This document shows positions 45,105-53,162 of a DNA stretch of 64,000 nucleotides, in pieces. The position numbers and the translations under genes were made by a program. The stretch's first letter is position 1. Each line of letters opens with the position of its first letter. The DNA is from Pseudalkalibacillus decolorationis (GTDB lineage: Bacteria > Bacillota > Bacilli > Bacillales > Fictibacillaceae), in NCBI RefSeq assembly GCF_024609785.1, contig NZ_JANHJQ010000010.1, positions 62,001 through 126,000 of the forward strand, read 5' to 3'. The notes beneath the pieces are model-generated. The model did not search any database, was not told the origin of the DNA, and worked only from the letters and a program-made list of their open reading frames with translations.

Positions 45105-45917
45105 ATGGAACAATTTCTTATATTGATTACATATGCTTTTTTTGGTCTAGTTCAAGGGATTACTGAGCCAATTCCGATTTCCTCTAGTGGTCACCTTGTC
45201 ATTACTGAACATTTTCTAGGCGTCCATCCGAAGGGCATGAGTTTTGAAGTATTTATGAACTTCGCCTCATTACTTGCAGTACTCGTCATCTACCGAACTG
45301 ATTTAATACGTTTAACCAAGAATGGCCTCTCCTATACGAAATCTCGGAACAAGCAATATCGCGGAGATTTCATGTTCATTGTTTATTTGGTTGTAGGAAC
45401 GCTTCCGGCGGCGATACTCGGTTTGATCTTTGAAGATATGATCTCTGAGAACTTAAAGACAGTCTCTATAATAGGATTTACATTAATTATTACAGGGCTC
45501 GCATTATGGATGATCCGTAATCTTCGTGGAAGAAAGAAGGATCAAGACCTATCCATAAAAGATGCTTTGATTATTGGCTTTGCACAAGCTATTGCGTTGA
45601 TTCCAGGGATAAGCCGGTCTGGAGCAACGATTGTAGCTGCAATGACTCGGGGAATGAAACAAGAAACTGCACTTCGATATTCCTTCCTCCTCTACATACC
45701 CGTTAGTGTTGGAACCATGCTGCTCAGCTTTGATGACATTTTGTATGATCCTGCGTTTGATCAATTACTGATTCCATACCTTGTTGCATTTATCATTTCA
45801 TTTATCGCTTCCTACTTTTCATTAAAATGGTTGATGGGAATTATGGAGCGGGGAAATTTGAAATACTTCGCGATTTATTGTTTCATTGTTGGCCCAATCA
45901 TCCTGCTATTTTTATAA
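45105..45917 (+). CDS. uppP: Undecaprenyl-diphosphatase UppP (BacA)
   Basis: Membrane enzyme that dephosphorylates C55-PP to recycle the cell-wall lipid carrier; extra copies give bacitracin resistance. The 270-residue protein has eight membrane segments and both active-site motifs: [18 protein letters not shown] and [12 protein letters not shown]. The first reads [11 protein letters not shown] rather than the commoner TEFLPVSSTGH, suggesting a separate UppP subgroup. AATGGAGGAATTC precedes the ATG. Confidence 0.92.
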   Translation: MEQFLILITYAFFGLVQGITEPIPISSSGHLVITEHFLGVHPKGMSFEVFMNFASLLAVLVIYRTDLIRLTKNGLSYTKSRNKQYRGDFMFIVYLVVGTLPAAILGLIFEDMISENLKTVSIIGFTLIITGLALWMIRNLRGRKKDQDLSIKDALIIGFAQAIALIPGISRSGATIVAAMTRGMKQETALRYSFLLYIPVSVGTMLLSFDDILYDPAFDQLLIPYLVAFIISFIASYFSLKWLMGIMERGNLKYFAIYCFIVGPIILLFL

Positions 45918-45956
45918 TTGGTAATCAGAACAGATCTTATATTTAACTTTCAGTGG

Positions 45957-47102
45957 TTACGTCGTTTCTTTTACTGGTTCCTTTTGAAAGGTAATTGTCT
46001 GAGTCAGCATAACAAGTAGCTGAAGAATCGTAATAATCAAAATTACAGGTCCTAGTATCATAATGACTGCTTTCTGTATCCACTGATCAACCGGGCTTTG
46101 ACCTTGAAGAACAAGTACAGAGAGAGTCAGGTAATAAAACATTCCGAATGTAAACACTCGTGCCCATTGCGATGGATGGTAAACCCAAATGCCCTTTTGA
46201 AAACCTAATAGCTTTACCCGCTTCACAGCTCTAAACATCTCAATTAGTTCTACAATGATAAAAAGGGCAAAGCCTACCCACCAATACAAGACGAACAAAC
46301 CTGAAACGGTACCCGACAAATTGAACCATGCAACACCTGTAATCGAGATGGCACCATGGATAATGCAATTTGTATTTGCCCAATCCGCTGTTATTTTCCA
46401 ATCGAATTTTCCGTACCGAATCACTAGCAAAGTCAAGCAGATTAGATAGAAGAATACCCCAATATATAGAAAGACAGTTTCCAATAGTATTGAAAGCGAC
46501 CATGCCCAGTCACAAACAATTACGACTGACTGAGTAGAAACAGTTAAGAGCAGGATACCACCATGAAGCTCTGCCACTTTTTTGAACTGCCCTTTTAAAG
46601 ATATAAGTTGTTTGATCGAAAGGATGATATAATATACCCAGATTACAAAAGCAATGAGGGCAAATATTCGGGAAACCCAAACCACATCAGGATAGTAAAA
46701 AAGGATGTTCACACCGAGGACGGATGTAGCTGCTACCCATGTTCCTATTAAAAAAGTCTGATTTGGATCCGTTTTTGAAACGGTAAGCACACTCCCCCCA
46801 TCAACGAGGTAATGGATCGATACTTGCAGCCAAAGTCCAGCTAGCAAAAAAGGAACGATCGAGACTTCGTTCACAAGATGCATAGTGTAAAGTGGACCAA
46901 GTGAAATGATTCCGAGCCCCATAATTAAAGCCCCTTTGCTTAGATCATTCCGTCGAACGTGTAGTGCAACCAATACACTACCGGAATATAACAAGAGAGC
47001 TCGGACCCCTTGATATAAGGAAAATTCAGACCAAATTACAAATCCAAAAAAGTATAGAAATGCTAAACAAGTTACTGGAATAAGTTCATAGATTCTTTTC
47101 AC
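45957..47102 (-). CDS. Probable TDT/SLAC1-family membrane transporter
   Basis: Hydrophobic protein of 381 residues with about ten membrane helices. Helix edges such as LIGTWVAATSVLGVNIL and PSQWARVFTFGMFYY resemble the tellurite-resistance/dicarboxylate transporter fold, but the match is by pattern only. I use the GTG at 47102 (GAGG 9 bases upstream); the frame also opens at a TTG at 47153 inside a family B repeat. It lies downstream of molybdopterin genes on the same strand, separated by the repeat and a plus-strand small gene. Confidence 0.55.
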   Translation of the reverse strand: MKRIYELIPVTCLAFLYFFGFVIWSEFSLYQGVRALLLYSGSVLVALHVRRNDLSKGALIMGLGIISLGPLYTMHLVNEVSIVPFLLAGLWLQVSIHYLVDGGSVLTVSKTDPNQTFLIGTWVAATSVLGVNILFYYPDVVWVSRIFALIAFVIWVYYIILSIKQLISLKGQFKKVAELHGGILLLTVSTQSVVIVCDWAWSLSILLETVFLYIGVFFYLICLTLLVIRYGKFDWKITADWANTNCIIHGAISITGVAWFNLSGTVSGLFVLYWWVGFALFIIVELIEMFRAVKRVKLLGFQKGIWVYHPSQWARVFTFGMFYYLTLSVLVLQGQSPVDQWIQKAVIMILGPVILIITILQLLVMLTQTITFQKEPVKETT

Positions 47103-47128
47103 TTTAAACAACCTCACCCTAAACTCAA

Positions 47129-47222
47129 ATAAAGAAAACTTGGCTAGCACCAAGCCTTAGCGCAGGTGATCGCCGTAGTTGCGCTTATACTATAGAAAGT
47201 ATTTTTATACTTTCTTAACGTG
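47129..47222 (+). repeat. Family B repeat, copy B6
   Basis: Matches B3 in nearly every position, from ATAAAGAAAACTTGGCTAGC to TATACTTTCTTAACGTG. GGTGATCGCC stands where B3 has GGCGATCGCC. Its left edge is upstream of the membrane-transporter start. Confidence 0.88.
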
Positions 47223-47382
47223 GAACAAAATTTCACACATGAACGAATATAGACTTAAAAACGAATTCTGTCAAAAGTATAATCGATGTGGAAGGGATTT
47301 TATTATCTTAAAAGAATGAATAAGTATCGGTGCGTGTTCGTGATGCTTTCCTATTCTGTTTTTTGATTGGGGATGAAATAGT

Positions 47383-47529
47383 ATGAAAGAATACATAGGG
47401 CCATGTAAACAATGTCAAAAACCGATCTATTGTCTTGACGGGTTTATTAACGGGATTGTCTTAGTGGATGGTCTTCTTTGCTTTGATTGTCAGGAGGGAG
47501 AGAAAGATGATGACCCACCCTCCTCTTAA
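47383..47529 (+). CDS. Small CxxC zinc-ribbon-like protein
   Basis: A 48-residue protein with two CxxC pairs, CKQC (residues 8-11) and CFDC (33-36), plus Cys17, and an acidic end (EGEKDDDPPSS). The cysteine pairs would bind one zinc ion. GGGGATG lies upstream of the ATG. It converges on moaD and overlaps its stop by four bases. Family unknown. Confidence 0.55.
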   Translation: MKEYIGPCKQCQKPIYCLDGFINGIVLVDGLLCFDCQEGEKDDDPPSS

Positions 47530-47762
47530 CCTCCACTCACAGGGGGTAACAATGCAACCGTATCACCTTTTTGTACAGAGTGGTCTGGCTCATTCACAAA
47601 CTCTTCGTTTACTGCTACCATTACATTCGAAAGTTCAAGGTTTGGTTCATTTTTCTTTAATTCTTCGATCAGATCGGTCAGGGTAATTGAGTCCTTCTCA
47701 ACGAAAAGCTCTCCTTTCCCGACCTTTTCATGTAAACCTGCAAAAAGTAAAACCTTAATCAT
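47526..47762 (-). CDS. moaD: Molybdopterin synthase small subunit MoaD
   Basis: Ubiquitin-like sulphur carrier of 78 residues ending in the essential Gly-Gly (LLPPVSGG). With MoaE it forms molybdopterin synthase. Its ATG overlaps the moaE stop by eight bases (ATGATTAA), so translation is coupled. Confidence 0.95.
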   Translation of the reverse strand: MIKVLLFAGLHEKVGKGELFVEKDSITLTDLIEELKKNEPNLELSNVMVAVNEEFVNEPDHSVQKGDTVALLPPVSGG

Positions 47763-48216
47763 TTAAGTGCTCCTTTCCCGGTTTTCCAAGTGGATATTCT
47801 GTTGATTCTAATTGATCACCGATCCACCTCTCACCGTCTTCCCAGTGCTCCTTTTTCCAAATGGGGACAATTTCTTTTATCCGCTCAATTGCATATCGGC
47901 TTGCTGTATATGAATCAGCTCGATGTGGAGTGGATACCGCGATAACAACTGCCACATCTGAGATTTCTAGTCTGCCAATTCTGTGTATGATTGAAACACG
48001 TGCATCGTTCCAGCGTTTTTGAATTTCGGCACCAATTTGCTCAAGTTTCTTTTCAGCCATCGGAATGTATGCATCGTATTCTAAATATAATGTTCGTTTA
48101 TCATGAGTTAATTCCCGAACGGTCCCGATAAACGTATTAATTGCTCCGGCATGAGGATGAACAACACTTTCTATTACATGATTGATTTCTATTGGTTCTT
48201 TAATAATCGTAAACAT
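47755..48216 (-). CDS. moaE: Molybdopterin synthase large subunit MoaE
   Basis: Catalytic subunit of 153 residues. Characteristic parts are GAINTFIGTVRE, LYLEYDAYIPMAEK, IIHRIGRLEISDVAVVIAV, SASRYAIERIKEIVPIWKKE (T-A-S-R region) and the final substrate-binding KEHWEDGERW. It lies six bases after mobB. Confidence 0.95.
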   Translation of the reverse strand: MFTIIKEPIEINHVIESVVHPHAGAINTFIGTVRELTHDKRTLYLEYDAYIPMAEKKLEQIGAEIQKRWNDARVSIIHRIGRLEISDVAVVIAVSTPHRADSYTASRYAIERIKEIVPIWKKEHWEDGERWIGDQLESTEYPLGKPGKEHLND

Positions 48217-48222
48217 TTGTAT

Positions 48223-48756
48223 TCAACTCCGTCTTATATACTCTTCGAAAAAACGTATATACGCCTCTGGTTTTTGAAAGGAGAATTCCGGAACTGAAAA
48301 ACCGCAGTTCCCACTCATCGATTGGCCGATCAAGCCAATAACATTCGACAGTTCGAGCAGCTCACTCATCTCTGAAGCGGTCTTGTAAACAATCACCTTT
48401 GGATAAGGCGCATCCTTATACCCTTCTACTATGATTAAATCAACTGAATTCAACTGCTGATAAACCGATATTAATAAGGGTAATGGATTGTTTATTCCTA
48501 TATGCATTTGCAGTTGCACGATCCCCTCACCTTCGACGGATGATACCACTGCTCCAGCCTGTTGAAAGCGATGGGTATCGGTACCCTCTTGGTCAATTGA
48601 GTCAGGACTTCCGCCATGTCCATGGTGCTTGATAACGCCAACGCCAATTCCTTTCTTCCCCAACGAACTCACCACATTTTCGATGATGGAAGTTTTTCCA
48701 CAGTTTTTAAATCCAACCACTTGTACGATTGGAATAGATGAAATTAGTTGATCCAA
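48223..48756 (-). CDS. mobB: Molybdopterin-guanine dinucleotide protein MobB
   Basis: P-loop GTPase of 177 residues that assists molybdenum cofactor maturation. The P-loop is VVGFKNCGKTSII, followed by VGVIKHHGHGG and IVEGYKDAPYPK. The TTG at 48756 lies within the end of moeA (13-base overlap), with AAAGTGAG upstream. Confidence 0.92.
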   Translation of the reverse strand: MDQLISSIPIVQVVGFKNCGKTSIIENVVSSLGKKGIGVGVIKHHGHGGSPDSIDQEGTDTHRFQQAGAVVSSVEGEGIVQLQMHIGINNPLPLLISVYQQLNSVDLIIVEGYKDAPYPKVIVYKTASEMSELLELSNVIGLIGQSMSGNCGFSVPEFSFQKPEAYIRFFEEYIRRS

Positions 48757-50012
48757 GGGTTATGCTCACTTTCAGATTCAAAGAGGAGCACATCCACTTC
48801 CGCTCCCTCTTCAAATCCTCTCGTTCCCCCAGGTAGGACGATAAATGCATTCGCTTCTGCAATAGAAGTGACTGAGCTCGACTTATCCAATCCTGTTGGT
48901 TTTACGAAAATTCCTGTAGGCTTAAATTGCACCTTACTCCGGACAAGTCTCGTAAAAGGGTTCGCTTTTGGAAAGTTGCTCTGTAAGACAGCTTTTGTCT
49001 TGGAAAGGAAGGGCGTGGATCCAAGTGATTGTTTAATAAATGGTCTAATAAATAATTCGCCACCGACAAAACAGGCGGAGGGGTTTCCTGATAAACCGAA
49101 TAAAAGCTTCCCATCATATTCAGAGATGGTTGTAACACTACCCGGTCTCATTGCTATTTTATTAAAAAGAACCTTTGCTCCAAGCTTTTCATAAATAGCA
49201 GGTAGGTAATCGTAATCGCCAACAGATACACCCCCAGTTGTAATCAGAGCATCCACCTTTCCTATTGCTGTGGAAATCGCTTCGAAACAAGCATCAAAAT
49301 CATCTTTTAACTTACCAAAATAAACAGGTTCACCACCCATTTCCTTTACTTGGGCGGCGATCATATATGCATTGCTGTTTCGAATTTTCCCAGGTTGTAG
49401 TGGTTCACTGATATCGAGTAATTCTGTGCCTGTCGCAAAAATGCCGATACGAGGTTTTTGGTAAACAGAAACCTGCGCATACCCAAATGTCGCAAGGAGT
49501 GCAATGACGCCAGGTGTTATCAACGTTCCTTTCTTCAGAAGCGTAGTCCCCTCTGTTGTATCCTCTCCACGATATGAGATGTTTTGTCCTTTCGTAAAAC
49601 GGCGGGCTACTTCAATCATTGGTTCACTGTTTTGTTCATGCTCCTTCACAACCTCGAACATCGCGACTGAATCTGCACCCTTTGGGATAGCAGCTCCAGT
49701 CATAATTCGGATAGCTTGGCCCTGTTTAACAGTCGAAGCGGCCACCTCTCCTGCACCAATTTCTTCTACAACTTTTAGAAACACTGGATTGTGTTGGGAT
49801 GCCTCACCTGTATCCTCGGCTCTAATAGCAAATCCATCATATGGGGATCGATCAAACGGAGGAACATCGTGATCTGCAACCAAATCCTCCGCAAGAACGC
49901 GATTGGTCGTATTTTCAACTGCTAATTGTTCGCTACTTTTATGTATTGTGTAGGTTAGTACACGTTTAACCCCTTCACCAATCTGAATAGGAGTTCGTCT
50001 CTCTACTACCAT
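48744..50012 (-). CDS. moeA: Molybdopterin molybdenumtransferase MoeA
   Basis: Inserts molybdenum into adenylylated molybdopterin, 422 residues. Visible motifs are DVPPFDRSPYDGFAIRAED, RIMTGAAIPKGADSV, ALITTGGVSVGDYD and KLLFGLSGNPSACFVG. It is the first gene of moeA-mobB-moaE-moaD. The rest of the pathway (moaA, moaC, mobA) and any molybdoenzyme are outside the window. Confidence 0.95.
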   Translation of the reverse strand: MVVERRTPIQIGEGVKRVLTYTIHKSSEQLAVENTTNRVLAEDLVADHDVPPFDRSPYDGFAIRAEDTGEASQHNPVFLKVVEEIGAGEVAASTVKQGQAIRIMTGAAIPKGADSVAMFEVVKEHEQNSEPMIEVARRFTKGQNISYRGEDTTEGTTLLKKGTLITPGVIALLATFGYAQVSVYQKPRIGIFATGTELLDISEPLQPGKIRNSNAYMIAAQVKEMGGEPVYFGKLKDDFDACFEAISTAIGKVDALITTGGVSVGDYDYLPAIYEKLGAKVLFNKIAMRPGSVTTISEYDGKLLFGLSGNPSACFVGGELFIRPFIKQSLGSTPFLSKTKAVLQSNFPKANPFTRLVRSKVQFKPTGIFVKPTGLDKSSSVTSIAEANAFIVLPGGTRGFEEGAEVDVLLFESESEHNPWIN

Positions 50013-50079
50013 TTTATTAGCACCACCTTTGTGAAGTCTTACTCTAATTATTTTATCAAACTTTCTTAACGTCTAATAG

Positions 50080-50111
50080 AAAAGGCGGACCCGAAATGAG
50101 TCTGCCTTCAT
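50080..50111 (-). terminator. Terminator after yitW
   Basis: AGGCAGACTC pairs with GGGTCCGCCT, followed by TTTTC on the minus strand. Confidence 0.8.
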
Positions 50112-50125
50112 TGATTTCTATTGAT

Positions 50126-50431
50126 TTATTGAATTCCCAGGGCAATTTTTGCGTATCTGGACATTTTATCTTTTGTCCATGGCGGATTCCAGACGATGTT
50201 TACATCCACATCATTCACTTCATCAAAATCAATTAATGCGTTTTTAACATCGTTCGCTATCGTCCCTGCAAGTGGACAGCCCATTGCAGTTAGTGTCATC
50301 GTTACCTTTAATACACCTTCTTCAAGTTCAGTATCATACACCAATCCTAAATTAACGATATCGACACCAAGTTCAGGATCTTCTACTTCTTCAAGTGCTT
50401 CCATATACTTCGTTTTCAATTCTTGATCCAT
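50126..50431 (-). CDS. yitW: MIP18/DUF59 iron-sulphur assembly protein YitW
   Basis: A 101-residue protein of the SufT/PaaD-like group, involved in Fe-S cluster maturation. VEDPELGVDIVNLGLVYD is the hallmark start, and the conserved cysteine is in LTAMGCPLAG. By order it equals yitW, the end of the yitS-yitW block; yitV lies 1.35 kb away with a small-protein cluster between. Confidence 0.9.
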   Translation of the reverse strand: MDQELKTKYMEALEEVEDPELGVDIVNLGLVYDTELEEGVLKVTMTLTAMGCPLAGTIANDVKNALIDFDEVNDVDVNIVWNPPWTKDKMSRYAKIALGIQ

Positions 50432-50512
50432 GACAATCCCCTTTCGTTTACAGTTTCTATGTTTAGTATAACCGAACGGAAGAAGGACATAAAATATTTC
50501 GCATTAGTGTGT

Positions 50513-50779
50513 GTTCAAAAAGGAGGACATAAAGAGCCGAGAAGTTCGAGGCACGAGAATCTGGAGGACCGGAACGACGAGCGGTACTTGCATAAATACT
50601 ACGAGTTGTACCGAGGAAGCTTACTTCCAAGAATACGCTTGTAGACGCAGGTACATATGGAACTTCGACTAAGTACTTCACGTCCTGTGAAAACGTCGAA
50701 GTCAGCACGTCCTGTGCAAGTCCGGAGCAGATCGAGTAACGAAGAAATTCGATAGCTATTTATCCCGGACTTTTTGAAC
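50513..50779. repeat. Family A element, full MITE-like copy
   Basis: The ends are inverted repeats, GTTCAAAAAG at 50513-50522 and CTTTTTGAAC at 50770-50779. The 267-bp body holds two copies of CACGTCCTGTG, the block AACGAAGAAATTCGATAGC and AGAAGTTCGAGGCACGAGAA. These blocks recur at 62956-63065 and 6758-6929. It carries no plausible gene; the frames crossing it are chance. Confidence 0.8.
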
Positions 50780-50788
50780 TACATCTTA

Positions 50789-50926
50789 TTAACTTTTTAA
50801 TTGGTTAGGGAGACCTTGAATGGACTGGTTCAACGCTTCGAGCTTCGCTTCAATCCTGTGAAGTAGATACAATGTAACAACTACCGGAAATCCGATCTCG
50901 CTAAGCACACTCACCCATTGCTCCAT
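50789..50926 (-). CDS. YvrJ family protein
   Basis: A 45-residue protein with one hydrophobic helix (IGFPVVVTLYLLHRIEAKLE), matching the YvrJ family pattern. GGAGGG lies six bases before the ATG. In many Bacillaceae YvrJ, DUF2922 and DUF1659 genes occur together; here they appear in the order DUF1659, DUF2922, YvrJ on one strand. Function unknown. Confidence 0.82.
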   Translation of the reverse strand: MEQWVSVLSEIGFPVVVTLYLLHRIEAKLEALNQSIQGLPNQLKS

Positions 50927-50996
50927 CTCTTTCCCTCCTTCTGAAGCAAGACAATACATCTATGCAACATTTTTTTGTTTTCTTACCTAGTTATTA

Positions 50997-51150
50997 GAAA
51001 AGCGCAAGCGCCCTGCTTAGCCACGAAGGTCACTGGAAGACCGACGAGGAGGCTGTTGCCGCCGCAGGAGGCCTGAAGTGATCCAAGTGGTTGGGCGCTG
51101 AAGCTGGACATTACATCCATGCCGCAAACTTTTATACTTTCTTACTTATG
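50997..51150 (+). repeat. Family C repeat, copy C1
   Basis: Starts GAAAAGCGCAAGCGCCC and reaches GGGCGCTGAAGCTGGACATT, then a tail CCATGCCGCAAACTTTTATACTTTCTT shared with the copy at 56306. The centre (CCACGAAGGTCACTGGAAGAC) differs from the other copies. It separates YvrJ from DUF2922. Confidence 0.75.
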
Positions 51151-51152
51151 AA

Positions 51153-51186
51153 AAGGAGCCAGCCTCCGATCAGACTGACTCCTTGT
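51153..51186 (-). terminator. Terminator after DUF2922 gene
   Basis: AGGAGTCAGTC pairs with GGCTGGCTCCT, followed by TTTT on the minus strand. Confidence 0.82.
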
Positions 51187-51201
51187 AATAAATTCAAGCT
51201 A

Positions 51202-51420
51202 TTATCCTAATTGAATGTCGGTCACGTTGCGCTCTACAATTCTTGCTCCCTTTTTGGCAACAAGATCACCACCAGATGATGTCAATGCGTTATCTGCAAG
51301 GATCTGGTCCATTGCTGCATTAATCGCTGCAGGATCTGTTGGTTCGACTGGCTGATCAAGAGAAATACGTACCGTTTTCCCTTCAAGATTTTCAAAAAGT
51401 AATTCGATTTGCTTTGCCAT
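51202..51420 (-). CDS. DUF2922 family protein
   Basis: A 72-residue protein with the DUF2922 pattern (LLFENLEGKTVRISLDQP; INAAMDQILADNAL). Soluble, acidic, unknown function. It lies 38 bases after the DUF1659 gene and ends at a strong terminator. Confidence 0.85.
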   Translation of the reverse strand: MAKQIELLFENLEGKTVRISLDQPVEPTDPAAINAAMDQILADNALTSSGGDLVAKKGARIVERNVTDIQLG

Positions 51421-51458
51421 TCATACTTCCTCCTTCCTCTTTGAAATTTGGATATCGG

Positions 51459-51677
51459 TTATGCGCTAAGATCAAATGAATTCGAACGTTCAACCTGTGT
51501 AACCGGATATTGCTGTAGTGGTGACAGTGCTTGAATCATGTTGTAGAGTTGATCATGTGTCGCACTGCTCTTGACGTTGTTGAAACTTTTGCGTTTAAAA
51601 ACAGGCTTGCCTTCAAGATCAATACCAGCATCAAATGTTACAGACAATCGAGTGTCATTCATTACGGCTGTTGCCAT
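51459..51677 (-). CDS. DUF1659 family protein
   Basis: A 72-residue protein beginning MATAVMNDTRLSVTFDAG and containing KPVFKRKSFNNVKSSATHDQ, typical of DUF1659. AAGGGGGGTGAG before the ATG at 51677 sets the start. First gene of the DUF1659-DUF2922 pair. Confidence 0.85.
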   Translation of the reverse strand: MATAVMNDTRLSVTFDAGIDLEGKPVFKRKSFNNVKSSATHDQLYNMIQALSPLQQYPVTQVERSNSFDLSA

Positions 51678-51785
51678 TGTCTCACCCCCCTTCACCTTAT
51701 AAATACAAAATACGAGGCAAAAGTGGGGAGGCGATTTTTATAAAATTTAAAAGGCTTGCAACAACCTAACTGCCTTATCGGACTA

Positions 51786-52556
51786 TTAAAGCTTCGTCTC
51801 GAACCACTGGACTGTTGTATGGCAAGCTTTACGGGTTACTTTATGCCCTGATTGGGGGTCTGTAATCATCTCAATATTCGAAGCATTGATCGATTGGTTT
51901 TCGATTAGCGAATCATAAAAATTCTTCGTTAACACGTATGGAACTACCTGGTCATTTTGCCCGTGCCATATTAATAATGGCCGTCCTGATAACCTGGAAG
52001 GATCTTTGGAGAGATCAAACGGACGTAATCCGGCCACCTTTTCTTTGACCTGTTCATCTGAAAACGGTATCTGCTTTCCTTCCCTTTGGATCGTATTGAT
52101 TAAAAATGCGGCAAATTCTTGGTAACACGGTGTCCCCATTAGTGAGACGGCGGTCTTCACCCAATCGTATTGTGTCAAAGCACCGAACATCGTAATACTA
52201 CCCATTGAAGTACCTGCAACACCGATTCGAGCCGAATCAACCTGATCTAAATTTATATAATGATCTACAATGATTTTCACTTCAGCAATGCCCTGCAAAA
52301 CGATATCCCAAAACTGAAATTGGAGTTCTTCATTTGATTGTTGAGTCGTTCTCTCCCCATGTAATGGAAAGTCGGGGAGCAGCGTACGGTAACCCTTTTC
52401 TGCCAAGAGATATGCATACGACAGATTTTGCTCCTTTGAGCTTGTAATTCCATGCAAAAAAATAACCGTAGCAAGTTGCTCATTGAATTTTTCTTGCATC
52501 GCAATATTCAGTACGGGTATTTCATTTTGAATTCGGTCATTTTGGATAAGAATCAT
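51786..52556 (-). CDS. yitV: Alpha/beta hydrolase (YitV esterase type)
   Basis: Predicted serine esterase of 256 residues. The oxyanion strand is VIFLHGITSSKEQNL, the nucleophile elbow GTSMGSITMF, the acid region LLIWHGQNDQVVPY, and the final His is in DPQSGHKVTRKA. It matches yitV by position between yitU and yitW. Substrate unknown. Confidence 0.85.
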   Translation of the reverse strand: MILIQNDRIQNEIPVLNIAMQEKFNEQLATVIFLHGITSSKEQNLSYAYLLAEKGYRTLLPDFPLHGERTTQQSNEELQFQFWDIVLQGIAEVKIIVDHYINLDQVDSARIGVAGTSMGSITMFGALTQYDWVKTAVSLMGTPCYQEFAAFLINTIQREGKQIPFSDEQVKEKVAGLRPFDLSKDPSRLSGRPLLIWHGQNDQVVPYVLTKNFYDSLIENQSINASNIEMITDPQSGHKVTRKACHTTVQWFETKL

Positions 52557-52621
52557 TCGTCCACCTTCTTAATTATATGTAACGTTCCTTTCATTTTATC
52601 AGAGTGAAAAAGATGTGAAAA

Positions 52622-52654
52622 AGAAAAAAGACTGACTTCCATAGTCAGCCTTTA
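52622..52654 (-). terminator. Terminator after the YtxH-like gene
   Basis: AGGCTGACT-ATGG-AAGTCAGTCT, then TTTTTTC on the minus strand. Confidence 0.88.
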
Positions 52655-52664
52655 ATTTCTAAAG

Positions 52665-52949
52665 TTATTGTTTTTCCTTGTTGTAATAATCGACACTGTA
52701 TTGAGCTCCTTCTGACACCATTTTATTATCCTCAATATCATCCGGATGCGGCTGTCCGCCTTTATCTACTGGTAAATCATCATCTGGGTTCTTCATTTTC
52801 GCTGTCGTGTCTTTAAGTTTGGTTGAAATATCAGAGAAGGATTGTTTGACCTTAGATCGATTTGTTTCATCTCGTAAGAAATACGTTGCTACACCTGCAA
52901 CACTTGCTGCGATCCCTGACATTACCACCTTTTTTGACTTTAGCTTCAT
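52665..52949 (-). CDS. Small membrane-anchored protein, YtxH-like
   Basis: A 94-residue protein. A short N-terminal hydrophobic helix (VVMSGIAASVAGVATYFL) is followed by an amphipathic helix (KVKQSFSDISTKLKDTTAKM) and an acidic tail ending YSVDYYNKEKQ. The layout recalls YtxH-type stress proteins, but I would not assign it firmly. It diverges from yitU. Confidence 0.6.
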   Translation of the reverse strand: MKLKSKKVVMSGIAASVAGVATYFLRDETNRSKVKQSFSDISTKLKDTTAKMKNPDDDLPVDKGGQPHPDDIEDNKMVSEGAQYSVDYYNKEKQ

Positions 52950-53162
52950 TGTTCAGTCAACCTCCTCAAGTAATATATATTATTGTTTACCCCTCTCACA
53001 TCGGAATAAACATGTTTTGTTTTTCCAAGATTACCAACTTGAAGGGGTTCACAGCATTACTATTTTGGTTTTTATTCGACAAAAACTGATGTATTACTGT
53101 CATGGACAATTCTTCCTGTTACCGATACAATTAGTTATACATTTATAGAAAGGGGCAGAGAG

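Noticed and set aside
50423-50708. Frames on both strands through the family A element
   Set aside because: They lie across a repeat whose other copies do not keep the frame, and their starts lack ribosome sites.
50513-50779. Insertion sequence
   Set aside because: It has inverted ends but no transposase frame, so it is at most a non-autonomous element.
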